From Phycisphaera sp. (lineage in GTDB: Bacteria > Planctomycetota > Phycisphaerae > Phycisphaerales > UBA1924), in the NCBI GenBank assembly GCA_020639255.1, contig JACKGZ010000004.1:248001-312000 (forward strand): a DNA stretch of 64,000 nucleotides, written 5' to 3'. Positions 16,851-25,500 of this stretch are shown here, one piece after another (the first letter of the stretch is position 1; the number at the start of each line of letters is the position of its first letter). The position numbers were made by a program, and so were the translations under genes. A model generated the notes under the pieces. The model ran no database searches and was not told the DNA's origin. It saw nothing but the letters and a program-made list of their open reading frames with translations.

Positions 16851-18422
16851 ATGATTCTCAATTCTGTTCTCAGGCACGAGCACCACGCGTGCTCGCCGGC
16901 CACGGACGCCTCACTTTCTCTCATCACGATCGACGACCAACCCCTCTTCGCCGCGGCCATGGCGAGCCTGTCCGAGCCCATTTCGGACACCTCGTTCACG
17001 GCTTCGCTCTGCTGGAGCGAGGCGCTCCAGCTCCGCAAGGCGATCGTCGAGGGGCACCTGTGCCTGTTCAGCGCTGCCGACGGCGATCTGTCGATGATGC
17101 TGCCCCCCCTCCCGCTCAGCCCGACGGAGGCCTGGCGCCTCCCGGACGCGGTCGAGGCGTGCTTTGCCATCATGGACGAGGCCAACGCCGAGGGCCCGGG
17201 CGTGAACCGCTCCCGGATCGAGTATGTCTCGGAGGAGATGGCCGGGCGCATCCAGGGCACGACCTGGATGGAGCTCGTCCAGGAACCGATGCACGGCGAC
17301 TACGTCTACCCCCGGGACGATCTGGTCGAACTCGCCGGCGGCGACCTCAAAGGCAAACGCAAGCTCCGCAGCAAGTTCATGCGCGAAAACCCGGACATCA
17401 CAACCGGCCCGATCCGCCGCGAAGACATCCCCGAGTGCATCCGCCTGCTCGCCCACTGGCGCGAGGCGGCCGACATCCGCCACGAGGGCGAGGCCAACGA
17501 ACGCCTGATGGGCGTGGACATCCTGCGCCAGCGGGACGAGCAGAGCACGATCCGGTTTCTGGAACTCATCGAGCCGCTCGGCTTGGAGTCGATGACCGTC
17601 CGCGTCGCGGGCCGACTCGTCGGCTTCACGATCGGCGAGTGGCTCACCCCCACGATGGGTCTGGTCTGTGTCGAGAAGACCGAGCCGGGCCTGGCCGGCG
17701 CGCCGCAGTTCATCTACTCCGAGTTCTGCCGCACCAGCTTTGCCGGCGCGACCGAGATCAACGCGGGCGACGACTGGGGTATCGCCTCGCTTCGGTACAC
17801 GAAGACCAGCTACCGTCCCTCGCGGATGCTGGCGAAATACACCATCGCCCGCAGACCCCGACCCGAGACGGGCTCGCCCGAGACCACGATCGTGCGCACA
17901 CTGACGCAGCGCCGAAAGGTCAGCCCGGCCGCGGAGGTGACGATGCAGCCCAACATGACCGTCCGCCGGGCGACCACCGAGGACGCATCCTCGATCATCG
18001 CGGTCGAGAACCTCGCCTTCACGGACGAGAGCGATCGTTTCTCGCTGGGCCAGATCCGCCGACTGATCGCCAACCCCCGGGCTCGCGTCGGCGTGGCCGA
18101 GGTCGACGGCGTGATCTCGGGCTGGTGCGTCGGGCTTATCCGGACACACCTTCGCTGGCGTTCCGGTCGGGTGTACACGGTCGCGGTTTCACCCGAGATG
18201 GCGGGCAAGGGCTTGGGCCGGGCGCTCCTGAACTGGTCACTCGACACCCTCGAAGCCGAGGGCGTGCGACGGGTATACCTCGAGGTGCGCCAATCGAACC
18301 AGTCGGCGATCAACCTCTACGCCTCGGCCGGGTTCATCAAGATTGCGGACCTGCCCGCGTACTACGGCCCGAACGCCGACGGCATCCGGATGCGCCGAGT
18401 GGCCGCCGAGCCCGTGGCCTGA
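16851..18422 (+). CDS. DUF2156 (phosphatidylglycerol lysyltransferase C-terminal-like) - GNAT fusion
   Basis: Fusion of two acyltransferase-type folds, 523 aa. Residues about 20-350 match DUF2156, the tandem GNAT-like domain of MprF-type aminoacyl-lipid synthases ('SDTSFTASLCWSEALQLRK', 'LRSKFMRENPDI'), but without any MprF membrane part. Residues about 370-515 are a RimI-type N-acetyltransferase with the acetyl-CoA loop 'VSPEMAGKGLGRALL' and 'NQSAINLYASAGF'. Substrates are unknown; aminoacyl or acetyl transfer is inferred from the folds. No clear ribosome site precedes 16851, and the 180-bp gap upstream holds nothing I recognise. Confidence 0.82.
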   Translation: MILNSVLRHEHHACSPATDASLSLITIDDQPLFAAAMASLSEPISDTSFTASLCWSEALQLRKAIVEGHLCLFSAADGDLSMMLPPLPLSPTEAWRLPDAVEACFAIMDEANAEGPGVNRSRIEYVSEEMAGRIQGTTWMELVQEPMHGDYVYPRDDLVELAGGDLKGKRKLRSKFMRENPDITTGPIRREDIPECIRLLAHWREAADIRHEGEANERLMGVDILRQRDEQSTIRFLELIEPLGLESMTVRVAGRLVGFTIGEWLTPTMGLVCVEKTEPGLAGAPQFIYSEFCRTSFAGATEINAGDDWGIASLRYTKTSYRPSRMLAKYTIARRPRPETGSPETTIVRTLTQRRKVSPAAEVTMQPNMTVRRATTEDASSIIAVENLAFTDESDRFSLGQIRRLIANPRARVGVAEVDGVISGWCVGLIRTHLRWRSGRVYTVAVSPEMAGKGLGRALLNWSLDTLEAEGVRRVYLEVRQSNQSAINLYASAGFIKIADLPAYYGPNADGIRMRRVAAEPVA

Positions 18423-18435
18423 TCCCTCCTCGCGA

Positions 18436-19239
18436 TCACTCGTCGTCTTCGAGGAGCGACATCGCATCCCGAGTCGCCTTGGCAACCTCGGCGGGCGGCA
18501 GAATCGCCCAGATGTACGAATCGGAGAAGCCGGAACTGAAGCCCCCTGCTGCCTCCATCTCGTCGGCACCTGGGAGCTGTGTCACCACCATACCCGCGAA
18601 GTGACCCTGCGCGTCGACCACGGGCGTACCGACCTCGACGGCTTGCACGCTCAGGTAGTACAGCTCGCGCGGCTTCTTGAGCTCGGCGGTGATCCGCCCC
18701 TCGTTGACCACCGGCGCCCGGTCGAAGAACTCGCCCAGGCGCTTCACCTGGTAGATCATCTGCCCGACCTTCGGACGCACCGCGCCCTCTTCGAGGTCGA
18801 GGAATGGCAGAGGCTCGGACGGTTCGTCGTCGAGCTTGATCCAGCAGAGGTCGCGGTCCGAGTCGCGCGCGACAAGGGTCGCGGGCAGGCCCTCGGTGTC
18901 GTCACCGATGAGCACCTTGATATCGCGGGGCGTGACCTGGATGCCGCCCATCATGCCGTAGAGCCCGCCCATCATGCTGTTGGTGAGCAGCACTTGGCCG
19001 TCGGCGCTGATGAGCATGCCGCTGACTTCCATCTCTTGCTCCTCGGGGTCGCCGCCCCAGGGGCTCTCCATCGAGATGACAACCTTCACGCGCACGAGCG
19101 CCGGGAGGACGGCTTCCTTTACAGTCTCGTAGGTCTCGACGTACTCGGCCTCGGTCATCTGGGCCTTTGCAACGCCGGTGCTCGCGAGACCGACCGCGGC
19201 GGCGATGAGAAGCGAGGGCAGATTCTGGCGCATGAACAT
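18436..19239 (-). CDS. HtrA-like pseudoprotease, secreted
   Basis: Exported trypsin-fold protein of 267 aa that appears catalytically dead. Residues 1-26 are a signal peptide ending VAKA-Q. The fold follows HtrA: the block that normally reads LTNAHV is LTNSMM (His lost), the Asp block is DRDLCWIKL (Asp kept), and the GNSGGP block is EVGTPV (Ser replaced by Thr). There is no PDZ domain. The ATG at 19239 has GGAGAAC upstream. It lies 58 bp downstream of the active HtrA-like gene on the same strand, so the two are probably one operon and may act as a protease with a regulatory or substrate-binding partner (inference). Confidence 0.8.
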   Translation of the reverse strand: MFMRQNLPSLLIAAAVGLASTGVAKAQMTEAEYVETYETVKEAVLPALVRVKVVISMESPWGGDPEEQEMEVSGMLISADGQVLLTNSMMGGLYGMMGGIQVTPRDIKVLIGDDTEGLPATLVARDSDRDLCWIKLDDEPSEPLPFLDLEEGAVRPKVGQMIYQVKRLGEFFDRAPVVNEGRITAELKKPRELYYLSVQAVEVGTPVVDAQGHFAGMVVTQLPGADEMEAAGGFSSGFSDSYIWAILPPAEVAKATRDAMSLLEDDE

Positions 19240-19297
19240 GGTCGTTCTCCGTCTCGTTGGAGTGTTGTGTCTGCTGAGATGTCTTCCGGAATTTCGA

Positions 19298-21388
19298 TTA
19301 CCCGTTCGCATCATCCTGTTCGGCTTCGTCTTCGAGTTGTCTGGGCTTCCAGGTGGGCTCGACGAACTTGAACGACGACTCGTAGCCCTGAAGCACCTCG
19401 AACACGACTCGTTCGGGCTGCTCGTTGTCGATCTCTTCCATCACGCTCTCGAAGTCGCGTGTGCCATCAATGGCTTTGCCATTGATCTTGCGGATGAGGC
19501 TGCCCGAGGTGATGCCGGCAACCTCGGCCCAGCCGGCGGAGTCGGTCGAGACAACGATGACGCCCTTGATGTCGTCATTCCAACGGTAGTCGTCGCGGTC
19601 GAAGAAGGTGACAGCGCGGACGCTGAGCCCGAAGTCGCTGTTGCTGACGCGACGCGCCTCGTCGGGAGTGGTTCGGCTGCGCTCGAGCTCGACGGGGATA
19701 TCGAGCGTCTGCCCGTCACGCAGGACGCGGATATTCGCCTGATCGCCGATCGAGAGCTCGCGGATGGCACGGATGAACAGGCCCGCCTGCTCGGCGACGC
19801 GGGGCTTCACGTCTTCGTCGTTGACCGCGATGATCACGTCGCCCGCTTTGAGGTCGGACGAGCCTGCCGTGGACTTGGGGTAGACACGTGTGATGCGGAA
19901 GCCACCGGGTTCGGAGAGGCCCATCTTCTGCGCCAGCTCTGGAACGACGGGCTGGGTCGCCACACCCACCCAAGCCTTGGGTAATTCGCGGGGCGGATTC
20001 GGCGTGGGCTTCTCCTCGGTGTCGAGCATGGTGATGTAGCTCTTGCCGTTGCGATCGAACTCGAAGAGCATGCTCTCGGGACGCTCGTCGTCTTTGTCCT
20101 GCATGAGGAACGCTTCGTAGACGCCGAGCAGATCTTCGAGCGACTCGATCGGTGTGTTGTCGACGCTATGGATGATGTCGCCCCATGAGATCGAGACCTC
20201 GGCGAGGTCGGCCGGGCTTCCGGATCGCACGCCCGCGACGAGGACGCCCTTGTTCGAGTCGAGCCGGCGGGTGCGGGCCATGAAGGGCGTGATCTCACGA
20301 ACCCCGAGCCCCCACTCGCGAAGGATGACCTCGTCGCCCGTGTCGGGCAGCTGGCGGTCGAGTGTGACGTCGACCTCGGTCTCCTCGTCGTTGCGGAGGA
20401 CGGTCAGCTTCATGACCTGCCCGGGCGAGCCGTGCGCGAACTGGGACATGACCGCGGGAATTTGCTCGGGGTAGTTGACGGTGACGGGCCGGCCGTCGAT
20501 GGCGAGGATGACATCGCCCGCCTGGAGCCCGGCTTTGGCGGCCGCGCCGTCGGACGTCACCGAGTCCACGAACACGCCGCGCGTGTGCCCGGTGCGTTCG
20601 AGATGCAGGAGATCGATCTCGATCGTGGTGCGTGGCACCTCGCCGTGCTCGGCGATCGCCTCGGCGACGCGTTTGGCGAGGTTTGACGGCGTCGCAAAGC
20701 CCGCGCCGGAGCCGCCGCGGGTGTTCACGCCGATGATCTCGCCCTTCATATTGACGAGCGGCCCGCCCGAGTTGCCCGGGTTGATGAGCGCATCGTGCTG
20801 GATCCAGTTCGTGAGCAAACCCGAGCGGTTGCCCGACAGGAACATGGGCTCGAATTCGTCGTCGGCGCCCGAGGTGAATACGCGGTCGGTATTGGAGACG
20901 ATGCCGTAGGTGACTGTTCGGTCGAGCGCAAACGGCGAACCCATCGCAAGCACCTGGTCGCCCACCTCGAGTGTGTCGGAGTTGCCGAAGGTTGCGTAAT
21001 GCATCGGGCCATCGATCCCAGCGGTCTCGATCTGGAGCAGCGCAAGGTCGGTCATCGGGTCTTCGCCGACGAGCGTGGCCTTCACACGGGTTTTGTCGGC
21101 GAGGGTGCACCAGAACTCGACGCCTCCGTCGGTGACGTGGGCGTTTGTGAGCACGAGTCCTTCAGGGGAGATGATCGTGCCGCTGCCGGTGGATTGGTAG
21201 CGTTCTTCCTGCCCTCCCCAGTATTCAACGCTGATCACGCTGACGTGCACGAGCGACGGGAAGACCGCGTCTCGTGCACCGGCGAGCATGTTCCGCCCGC
21301 CCAGGCCGGGATCGGCGGGACCGTTCTGGCAGCCAAAGGCGCGGATGATGGCGCAGAGCAGAACTCCGGTTGTCAGTCGTCTCGACAT
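19298..21388 (-). CDS. HtrA/DegP-like serine protease lipoprotein with PDZ domains
   Basis: S1C-family periplasmic protease of 696 aa. The N-terminus is a lipoprotein signal with Cys in the AFGC lipobox (C20). The trypsin fold has an intact triad: H84 (LTNAHV), D114 (TDLALL), S207 (GNSGGPL). At least three PDZ-like regions follow (about 255-350, 365-450 and 470-680, the last possibly two), identified by 'GAAAKAGLQAGDVILAIDG', 'SPADLAEVSISWGDII' and 'SSDLKAGDVIIAVND'. Envelope protein quality control is the expected role. The ATG at 21388 has AGGGG upstream. First gene of a pair with the pseudoprotease. Confidence 0.93.
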   Translation of the reverse strand: MSRRLTTGVLLCAIIRAFGCQNGPADPGLGGRNMLAGARDAVFPSLVHVSVISVEYWGGQEERYQSTGSGTIISPEGLVLTNAHVTDGGVEFWCTLADKTRVKATLVGEDPMTDLALLQIETAGIDGPMHYATFGNSDTLEVGDQVLAMGSPFALDRTVTYGIVSNTDRVFTSGADDEFEPMFLSGNRSGLLTNWIQHDALINPGNSGGPLVNMKGEIIGVNTRGGSGAGFATPSNLAKRVAEAIAEHGEVPRTTIEIDLLHLERTGHTRGVFVDSVTSDGAAAKAGLQAGDVILAIDGRPVTVNYPEQIPAVMSQFAHGSPGQVMKLTVLRNDEETEVDVTLDRQLPDTGDEVILREWGLGVREITPFMARTRRLDSNKGVLVAGVRSGSPADLAEVSISWGDIIHSVDNTPIESLEDLLGVYEAFLMQDKDDERPESMLFEFDRNGKSYITMLDTEEKPTPNPPRELPKAWVGVATQPVVPELAQKMGLSEPGGFRITRVYPKSTAGSSDLKAGDVIIAVNDEDVKPRVAEQAGLFIRAIRELSIGDQANIRVLRDGQTLDIPVELERSRTTPDEARRVSNSDFGLSVRAVTFFDRDDYRWNDDIKGVIVVSTDSAGWAEVAGITSGSLIRKINGKAIDGTRDFESVMEEIDNEQPERVVFEVLQGYESSFKFVEPTWKPRQLEDEAEQDDANG

Positions 21389-21717
21389 CAAATACCCCTG
21401 TTCCTGTCCACAGAAAGCCAGTCTGAGGCCGCCCTCGTGGATGGGAATCAGCCGATCACACGGGCCGGGCAAGATTACACGAACCGAGTCGAGAGCACCA
21501 TCACCCGTCTCTATTCAGGTTTGAATATTCCCCGGGATGGCTCGGCGTTCGCCGACACCCCCTCGAGCACCGTGATGCGACCTTGCCGCTCTGCACCCAA
21601 AGCCGACCGGTGTGATACGGCGTTCGCTCTTGCACCTTTCGCCCAGCTGAGCGAGCCGCCCGCCCAAGTTGCCACAAGCCGCTATGGGTACGCGGTTTAC
21701 ACAAACTTCGCGCATAC
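21389..21717. other. Divergent intergenic region
   Basis: A 329-bp gap between the divergently placed HtrA-like gene and a small Cys/His protein gene. It must contain the promoters for both directions. I see no recognisable RNA gene, strong repeat or operator in it. Confidence 0.4.
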
Positions 21718-22026
21718 ATGTCATATATTCAGGCCAAATCTCGCATTGAAGAATGGGAGCCTGCGTTGAATGCCGGGATGCCCCCACGGAGACGATTTGA
21801 GATGCTGGCCGGCCGACACAGAAAGAACCCGAAACCTCCCTACAGGCACCGGTTCGATTCGGACATCGTCCACTTCAGAACCGACTGCCCCGACTGGCCG
21901 GCGACACGGTACGTCGTGCTGCCGGGCCCGCCCTCCGACGGCCGGGTCTGCCCCCATTGCCATGCGATGATCGCTACACGGACTGCTCAAGCATCTGCGA
22001 GAACAGCAGATGCTAATGTGGCCTAA
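21718..22026 (+). CDS. Small Cys/His protein, unknown
   Basis: I do not recognise a named family. The 102-aa product is basic and its second half, 'VHFRTDCPDWPATRYVVLP' followed by 'VCPHCHAMI', has a spaced His/Cys set typical of small zinc-binding modules. No signal peptide or membrane segment. The start is uncertain: the ATG at 21718 lacks a ribosome site; ATGs at 21778 and 21802 keep the conserved-looking part. The pattern of Cys and Pro argues that it is a real gene rather than noise. Confidence 0.55.
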   Translation: MSYIQAKSRIEEWEPALNAGMPPRRRFEMLAGRHRKNPKPPYRHRFDSDIVHFRTDCPDWPATRYVVLPGPPSDGRVCPHCHAMIATRTAQASARTADANVA

Positions 22027-22242
22027 TCGGGGAAGAGGGCAGATCGCTGAGCCATCAGCCGAATGCGGCAATCTCGTATTCTGAAGATTCGCGCCATTGC
22101 CATAGCAAGCACGACGACGACCAATATGTCACACGCGGGCTGAAGGACATGCGGCGCCAAATGGGCCTTTGAACTATCCGTGTGCAACTGTACACTGGGT
22201 ACACCGCGATGGAGCGGTGTTCGGACCTTCAGGGGACACCAC

Positions 22243-23844
22243 ATGCAACATCATCTTTCCGTTCTCTTATTGTCGCCAGTCTTGCTCACCTCATCTACAT
22301 ATTGCCAGACCGGGGTTTTTTTACCGGTGGCCGTCTCCGACTCGTCTGCGCCCGGAATCGAGCCTAGTGCAGAATTTGGAAACTTTAGTCAGCTTTCGAT
22401 CAATGAAAGCGGGCAGGTCACCTTCAGCTCAACCTTGAATGCAAGCTTCGATGCGACCGCCTATTGGGCGCGTTTAGATGGCAGCAATGTCGAGTTGATT
22501 GTTCGGAGAGGTACCCCTTTGCCCGGCATCGAACCCGGCGTCAGCCTCGGGAATGTGATTGGGCCACTCACGATCAACGATCATGGGCACCTCGCACTAT
22601 CAACCCTTCTGATAGGCCCCGGCATTGGATCCCGAAATGATAAGGTTGTATTCTCGAGCGCGAACGGATCAGGACTTGAAAGGCTTATCCGCGAAGGCGA
22701 CCAAGCCCCTGGGCTTGACATAGGTGTTACGATTTTCGACATTTTCCATGGAAACTATCTCAATAACAGCGGCCACTCTGCGTTCGCAGCTATTGTCAGT
22801 GGTACGGGTGTCACCTCGGGGAATAACTCAGTTCTTTTCAGCTCCGCGGTTGGCAATGTCATCGAACCGATCGCCCGCGAGGGCGAACACGCACACGGGC
22901 TGGCTTCGAATGTCATTTACAGAGACTTCGATACACCCTTGCTCAATAACGCCAGTCAGATAGCAGTGCTTGCGACAGTCGATGGGTTGGCAACCAACGC
23001 GGACAATGACACGGTCATTATGGCCCCGGCAGGAAATGATTACCTGACCGCAATTGTCCGTGAAAACAGCCCCGCTCACGGACTCCCGGCCGGCGTCAGA
23101 TACGGAGCATTCGATAACATTCATTTTAATGACAATGGGTTTGTGTCTTACACCTCTACGGTCAGAGGCAGCGGGCTGACTGCCCAGAACAACGGAGCCC
23201 TATTTGCGACACTCGGAGGAAACGGACCGAGTCTCATGGTGCGCAGAGGCGACCAGGCGCCCGACGCTGAAATCGGCGTCATATTCAACAACTTCGCGGG
23301 CACACCCCAACTCACCAACGCCGACCAGCTCCTCTTCCGTGCCAGCCTCACGGGGAGCAACGTGGACATTACAAATGATGGCGGGATCTATCGAGTTCAG
23401 TCCGATGGAGTTGTGTCACAGATCGCACGCGAGGGCGAGAACGTCCCCGGTCTCTCGGATCAATTTGTTTTCACGAGCTTCAATCAATTCGGATTAGAGG
23501 GTAATAGGTCCGGTGAAATCGTATTCTGGGCCGGATTTACGGATGGACAATCGTCCTTTGATGGCATCTTTTACGCGAGCGAATCCAGGCAGCTTTGGCC
23601 CTTACTCATGACAGGCGAGATGCTTGACGTGGACACTGATCCGGTTGGAACCGCATATCGGATCGTGGAATGGATCCATCCCGAGATTCAATTCACAGAC
23701 TCGGGCCGAATAGCCGCCATAGTGCATTTCACAGACGGCACGTCAGGTGTCTATTCAGCAATCATTCCAGCTCCGGGTTCGATGACTGGGCTTGCAATCA
23801 GTGTGCATATCGGTCTTCGCCGACAAAGAAGGCGTACGCCATGA
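22243..23844 (+). CDS. Secreted NxxGxxAF-repeat protein with PEP-CTERM-like tail
   Basis: Exported protein of 533 aa made of about seven tandem repeats of ~62 residues, each with a 'REGDQAPG' loop and an 'NNSGHSAF' motif (the NxxGxxAF or 'choice-of-anchor' family), probably a beta-propeller. Residues 1-20 are a signal peptide. The C-terminus, 'PAPGSMTGLAISVHIGLRRQRRR', has the small-residue/hydrophobic/Arg-rich plan of a PEP-CTERM sorting signal instead of the dockerin tail used by its two relatives at 42-45.6 kb. The ATG at 22243 begins the signal peptide; 22180 is only the open-frame limit. The biological role of the family is unknown. Confidence 0.82.
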   Translation: MQHHLSVLLLSPVLLTSSTYCQTGVFLPVAVSDSSAPGIEPSAEFGNFSQLSINESGQVTFSSTLNASFDATAYWARLDGSNVELIVRRGTPLPGIEPGVSLGNVIGPLTINDHGHLALSTLLIGPGIGSRNDKVVFSSANGSGLERLIREGDQAPGLDIGVTIFDIFHGNYLNNSGHSAFAAIVSGTGVTSGNNSVLFSSAVGNVIEPIAREGEHAHGLASNVIYRDFDTPLLNNASQIAVLATVDGLATNADNDTVIMAPAGNDYLTAIVRENSPAHGLPAGVRYGAFDNIHFNDNGFVSYTSTVRGSGLTAQNNGALFATLGGNGPSLMVRRGDQAPDAEIGVIFNNFAGTPQLTNADQLLFRASLTGSNVDITNDGGIYRVQSDGVVSQIAREGENVPGLSDQFVFTSFNQFGLEGNRSGEIVFWAGFTDGQSSFDGIFYASESRQLWPLLMTGEMLDVDTDPVGTAYRIVEWIHPEIQFTDSGRIAAIVHFTDGTSGVYSAIIPAPGSMTGLAISVHIGLRRQRRRTP

Positions 23845-23916
23845 GCGCTTTCAACTCGCAAAGTATCCCTGTATTGTTCTCGCTCGGCTTCAACTGACTT
23901 CACCGTTGCTGGTTGC

Positions 23917-24870
23917 TTATACCGCGCGGGCCTCGATGATCATCGTCGAATTTAAAAGAAGCTCAGGCGAGAGCAGGTGCCGAAACATCTCTTTGTATGG
24001 AGGCGTTGCGTCCCCACCGACCTCGCCCTTCGCGGCGAGTCTGGCGAATTTCTTTTTCGCTCGTCGCTGTGACATCGCCGTGCCTACTGCGACAAGCGGC
24101 GTGAACGGGAGCATCGCGACACTCGTTGGGCTCCAATTCGATGGCATCAGTTTCTCGATTTTGAAGCCGCAATGGTGCAGGCTGTATCGGAGCTGGAAGT
24201 AGCTGATGAGGAACGCATGGCCGTGATAGAGCCGCGTGCCGTCGTCTGACTTTCCCCAGACCGACGTGTACTCGTCGATGTAGCTCTTGAATGCTCGTTG
24301 GCCGGCGAGCGCGTACGCGACACGCGCACGCAGCGAGAGCAGGTTCGGCGTCGTGATGATGAGAGACCCGCCCGGCGCCAGCAGCCTGCGGAGTTCGGAC
24401 AGTGTCCTGTGGCGATCCATGACGTGCTCGATGCCCTCGACGCACGCGATGATGTCGAATGATTCATCGGGGAAGTCCAGCCTGGACTCCATATCCCCAG
24501 CGACTGGAGTCAGTGCCGTTTCTCTGACCGGATCGCTCGAGTCATCTCCGAACAGTCGCGTTCTCAGCCAAGCCGGCATTGTCGCGCGGGTCTCTTGCTC
24601 GAACGCCGACACAACGCCCCGCCCGAGACGATCTCGCTCGCCCTTCTCAAGGTACTCGGGGAAGAGGTCCATCGGCGTCACATCGAATCCGGCCGCAGCG
24701 AGCGGAGAGCTGAGCACACCCTCCCCCGCCGGCATGTCGAGCACTCTGAGCCCCGAGCGCTTTGCTCGATCGATCCCACTGAAGTATGAGAGCACGAACG
24801 GGTAGAGCGAGCGTGTTCCGAGACTCATTCGGACTCGATCGACCTTTCTAGCGTCATCCGACTGGATCAC
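23917..24870 (-). CDS. Class I SAM-dependent methyltransferase
   Basis: Soluble enzyme of 317 aa with the Methyltransf_11 core: motif I 'LDMPAGEGVLSSPLAAAG', the acidic 'DLFPEYL' end of strand 2, 'FDIIACVEGIEHV' as motif IV and 'LAPGGSLIITTPN' as motif V. The C-terminal third resembles cell-envelope-associated methyltransferases, but the substrate is unknown. The GTG at 24870 is chosen because AAGGGGG lies four bases upstream; the frame opens to a TTG at 24903 with no ribosome site. It stands alone, convergent with the NxxGxxAF gene. Confidence 0.85.
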   Translation of the reverse strand: MIQSDDARKVDRVRMSLGTRSLYPFVLSYFSGIDRAKRSGLRVLDMPAGEGVLSSPLAAAGFDVTPMDLFPEYLEKGERDRLGRGVVSAFEQETRATMPAWLRTRLFGDDSSDPVRETALTPVAGDMESRLDFPDESFDIIACVEGIEHVMDRHRTLSELRRLLAPGGSLIITTPNLLSLRARVAYALAGQRAFKSYIDEYTSVWGKSDDGTRLYHGHAFLISYFQLRYSLHHCGFKIEKLMPSNWSPTSVAMLPFTPLVAVGTAMSQRRAKKKFARLAAKGEVGGDATPPYKEMFRHLLSPELLLNSTMIIEARAV

Positions 24871-25231
24871 ACAACCCCCTTGTGGCTCCGCGTGAATTGG
24901 CAAATCTCAGGTGTACAACTCGGGGCAGAGGATAGGGGCAAAGTCAGAAGTAGGCGGCTGCTGCCAGCAGCAACACGAGGCAGGAAACGGAAGCGCCCAT
25001 CGTTGGAAATACTGTGTTGATAGTGGTTAAAAGAGGCTACCCGTTCAAGATGCGTACAAATCTTCTGAAAGCTCTCCGAGTAGAACGGCTGCGCACGATT
25101 CGCATGTTAATGAGCTGTCAGTAGTATTCAATCACGCCATGACTGCCACTCGCCGCGACCAGAGCGCAGCTCGATTCGACTTCGTCCCATCGCTGCCGCA
25201 ACATTGAGGGCAAGTACCACTTACTCATCGC
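24871..25231. other. Intergenic region with IS-like debris
   Basis: No gene supported. A short hairpin (GCTGCT/AGCAGC, about 24953-24970) is present. The stretch near 25046-25091 (TTCAAGATGCG...CTGAAAGCTCTC) closely resembles 32749-32794, which directly follows another transposase fragment, so both may be relics of the same insertion sequence. Confidence 0.45.
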
Positions 25232-25500
25232 CTGACCGGCGATTGCAACTGCTACGTCTTCGCCCGGGACCACGACACGAAGTACGAGAAGGCATTCGAC
25301 GGGGCGTCCAGAGGCCAGGATGTCACGCCCGTTCGGCTACCCCACTGCTCACTGCACCTGAACGACCGAGCCACGCGGTCACCTAGCCGCTGCAGGGCGA
25401 GTACGTGGACATGTTCAGCGTGCGAGGGGACGGGACACGTCGACTACCTCGTGAGCGAGCGACTGGCGCACTTCACCACCGAGAGACTGAACTCATGGCA
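25232..25500 (+). pseudogene. Transposase fragment (integrase core), C-terminal
   Basis: About 90 codons without a start. 'ARDHDTKYEKAFDGA' and 'VTPVRLPHCS' align with 'TRDSDTKFGKAFDGA' and 'VTPVRLPHCS' of the fragment at 33027. The frame continues to 'VDYLVSERLAHFTTERLNS', the usual C-terminal block of DDE integrase-core transposases, which the 33-kb copy lacks. It runs into the 3' end of the FG-GAP/dockerin gene on the other strand. Dead relic. Confidence 0.75.

Noticed and set aside
16911..18149. 412-codon open frame antisense to the DUF2156-GNAT gene
   Set aside because: Shadow of a real gene; no recognisable domain.
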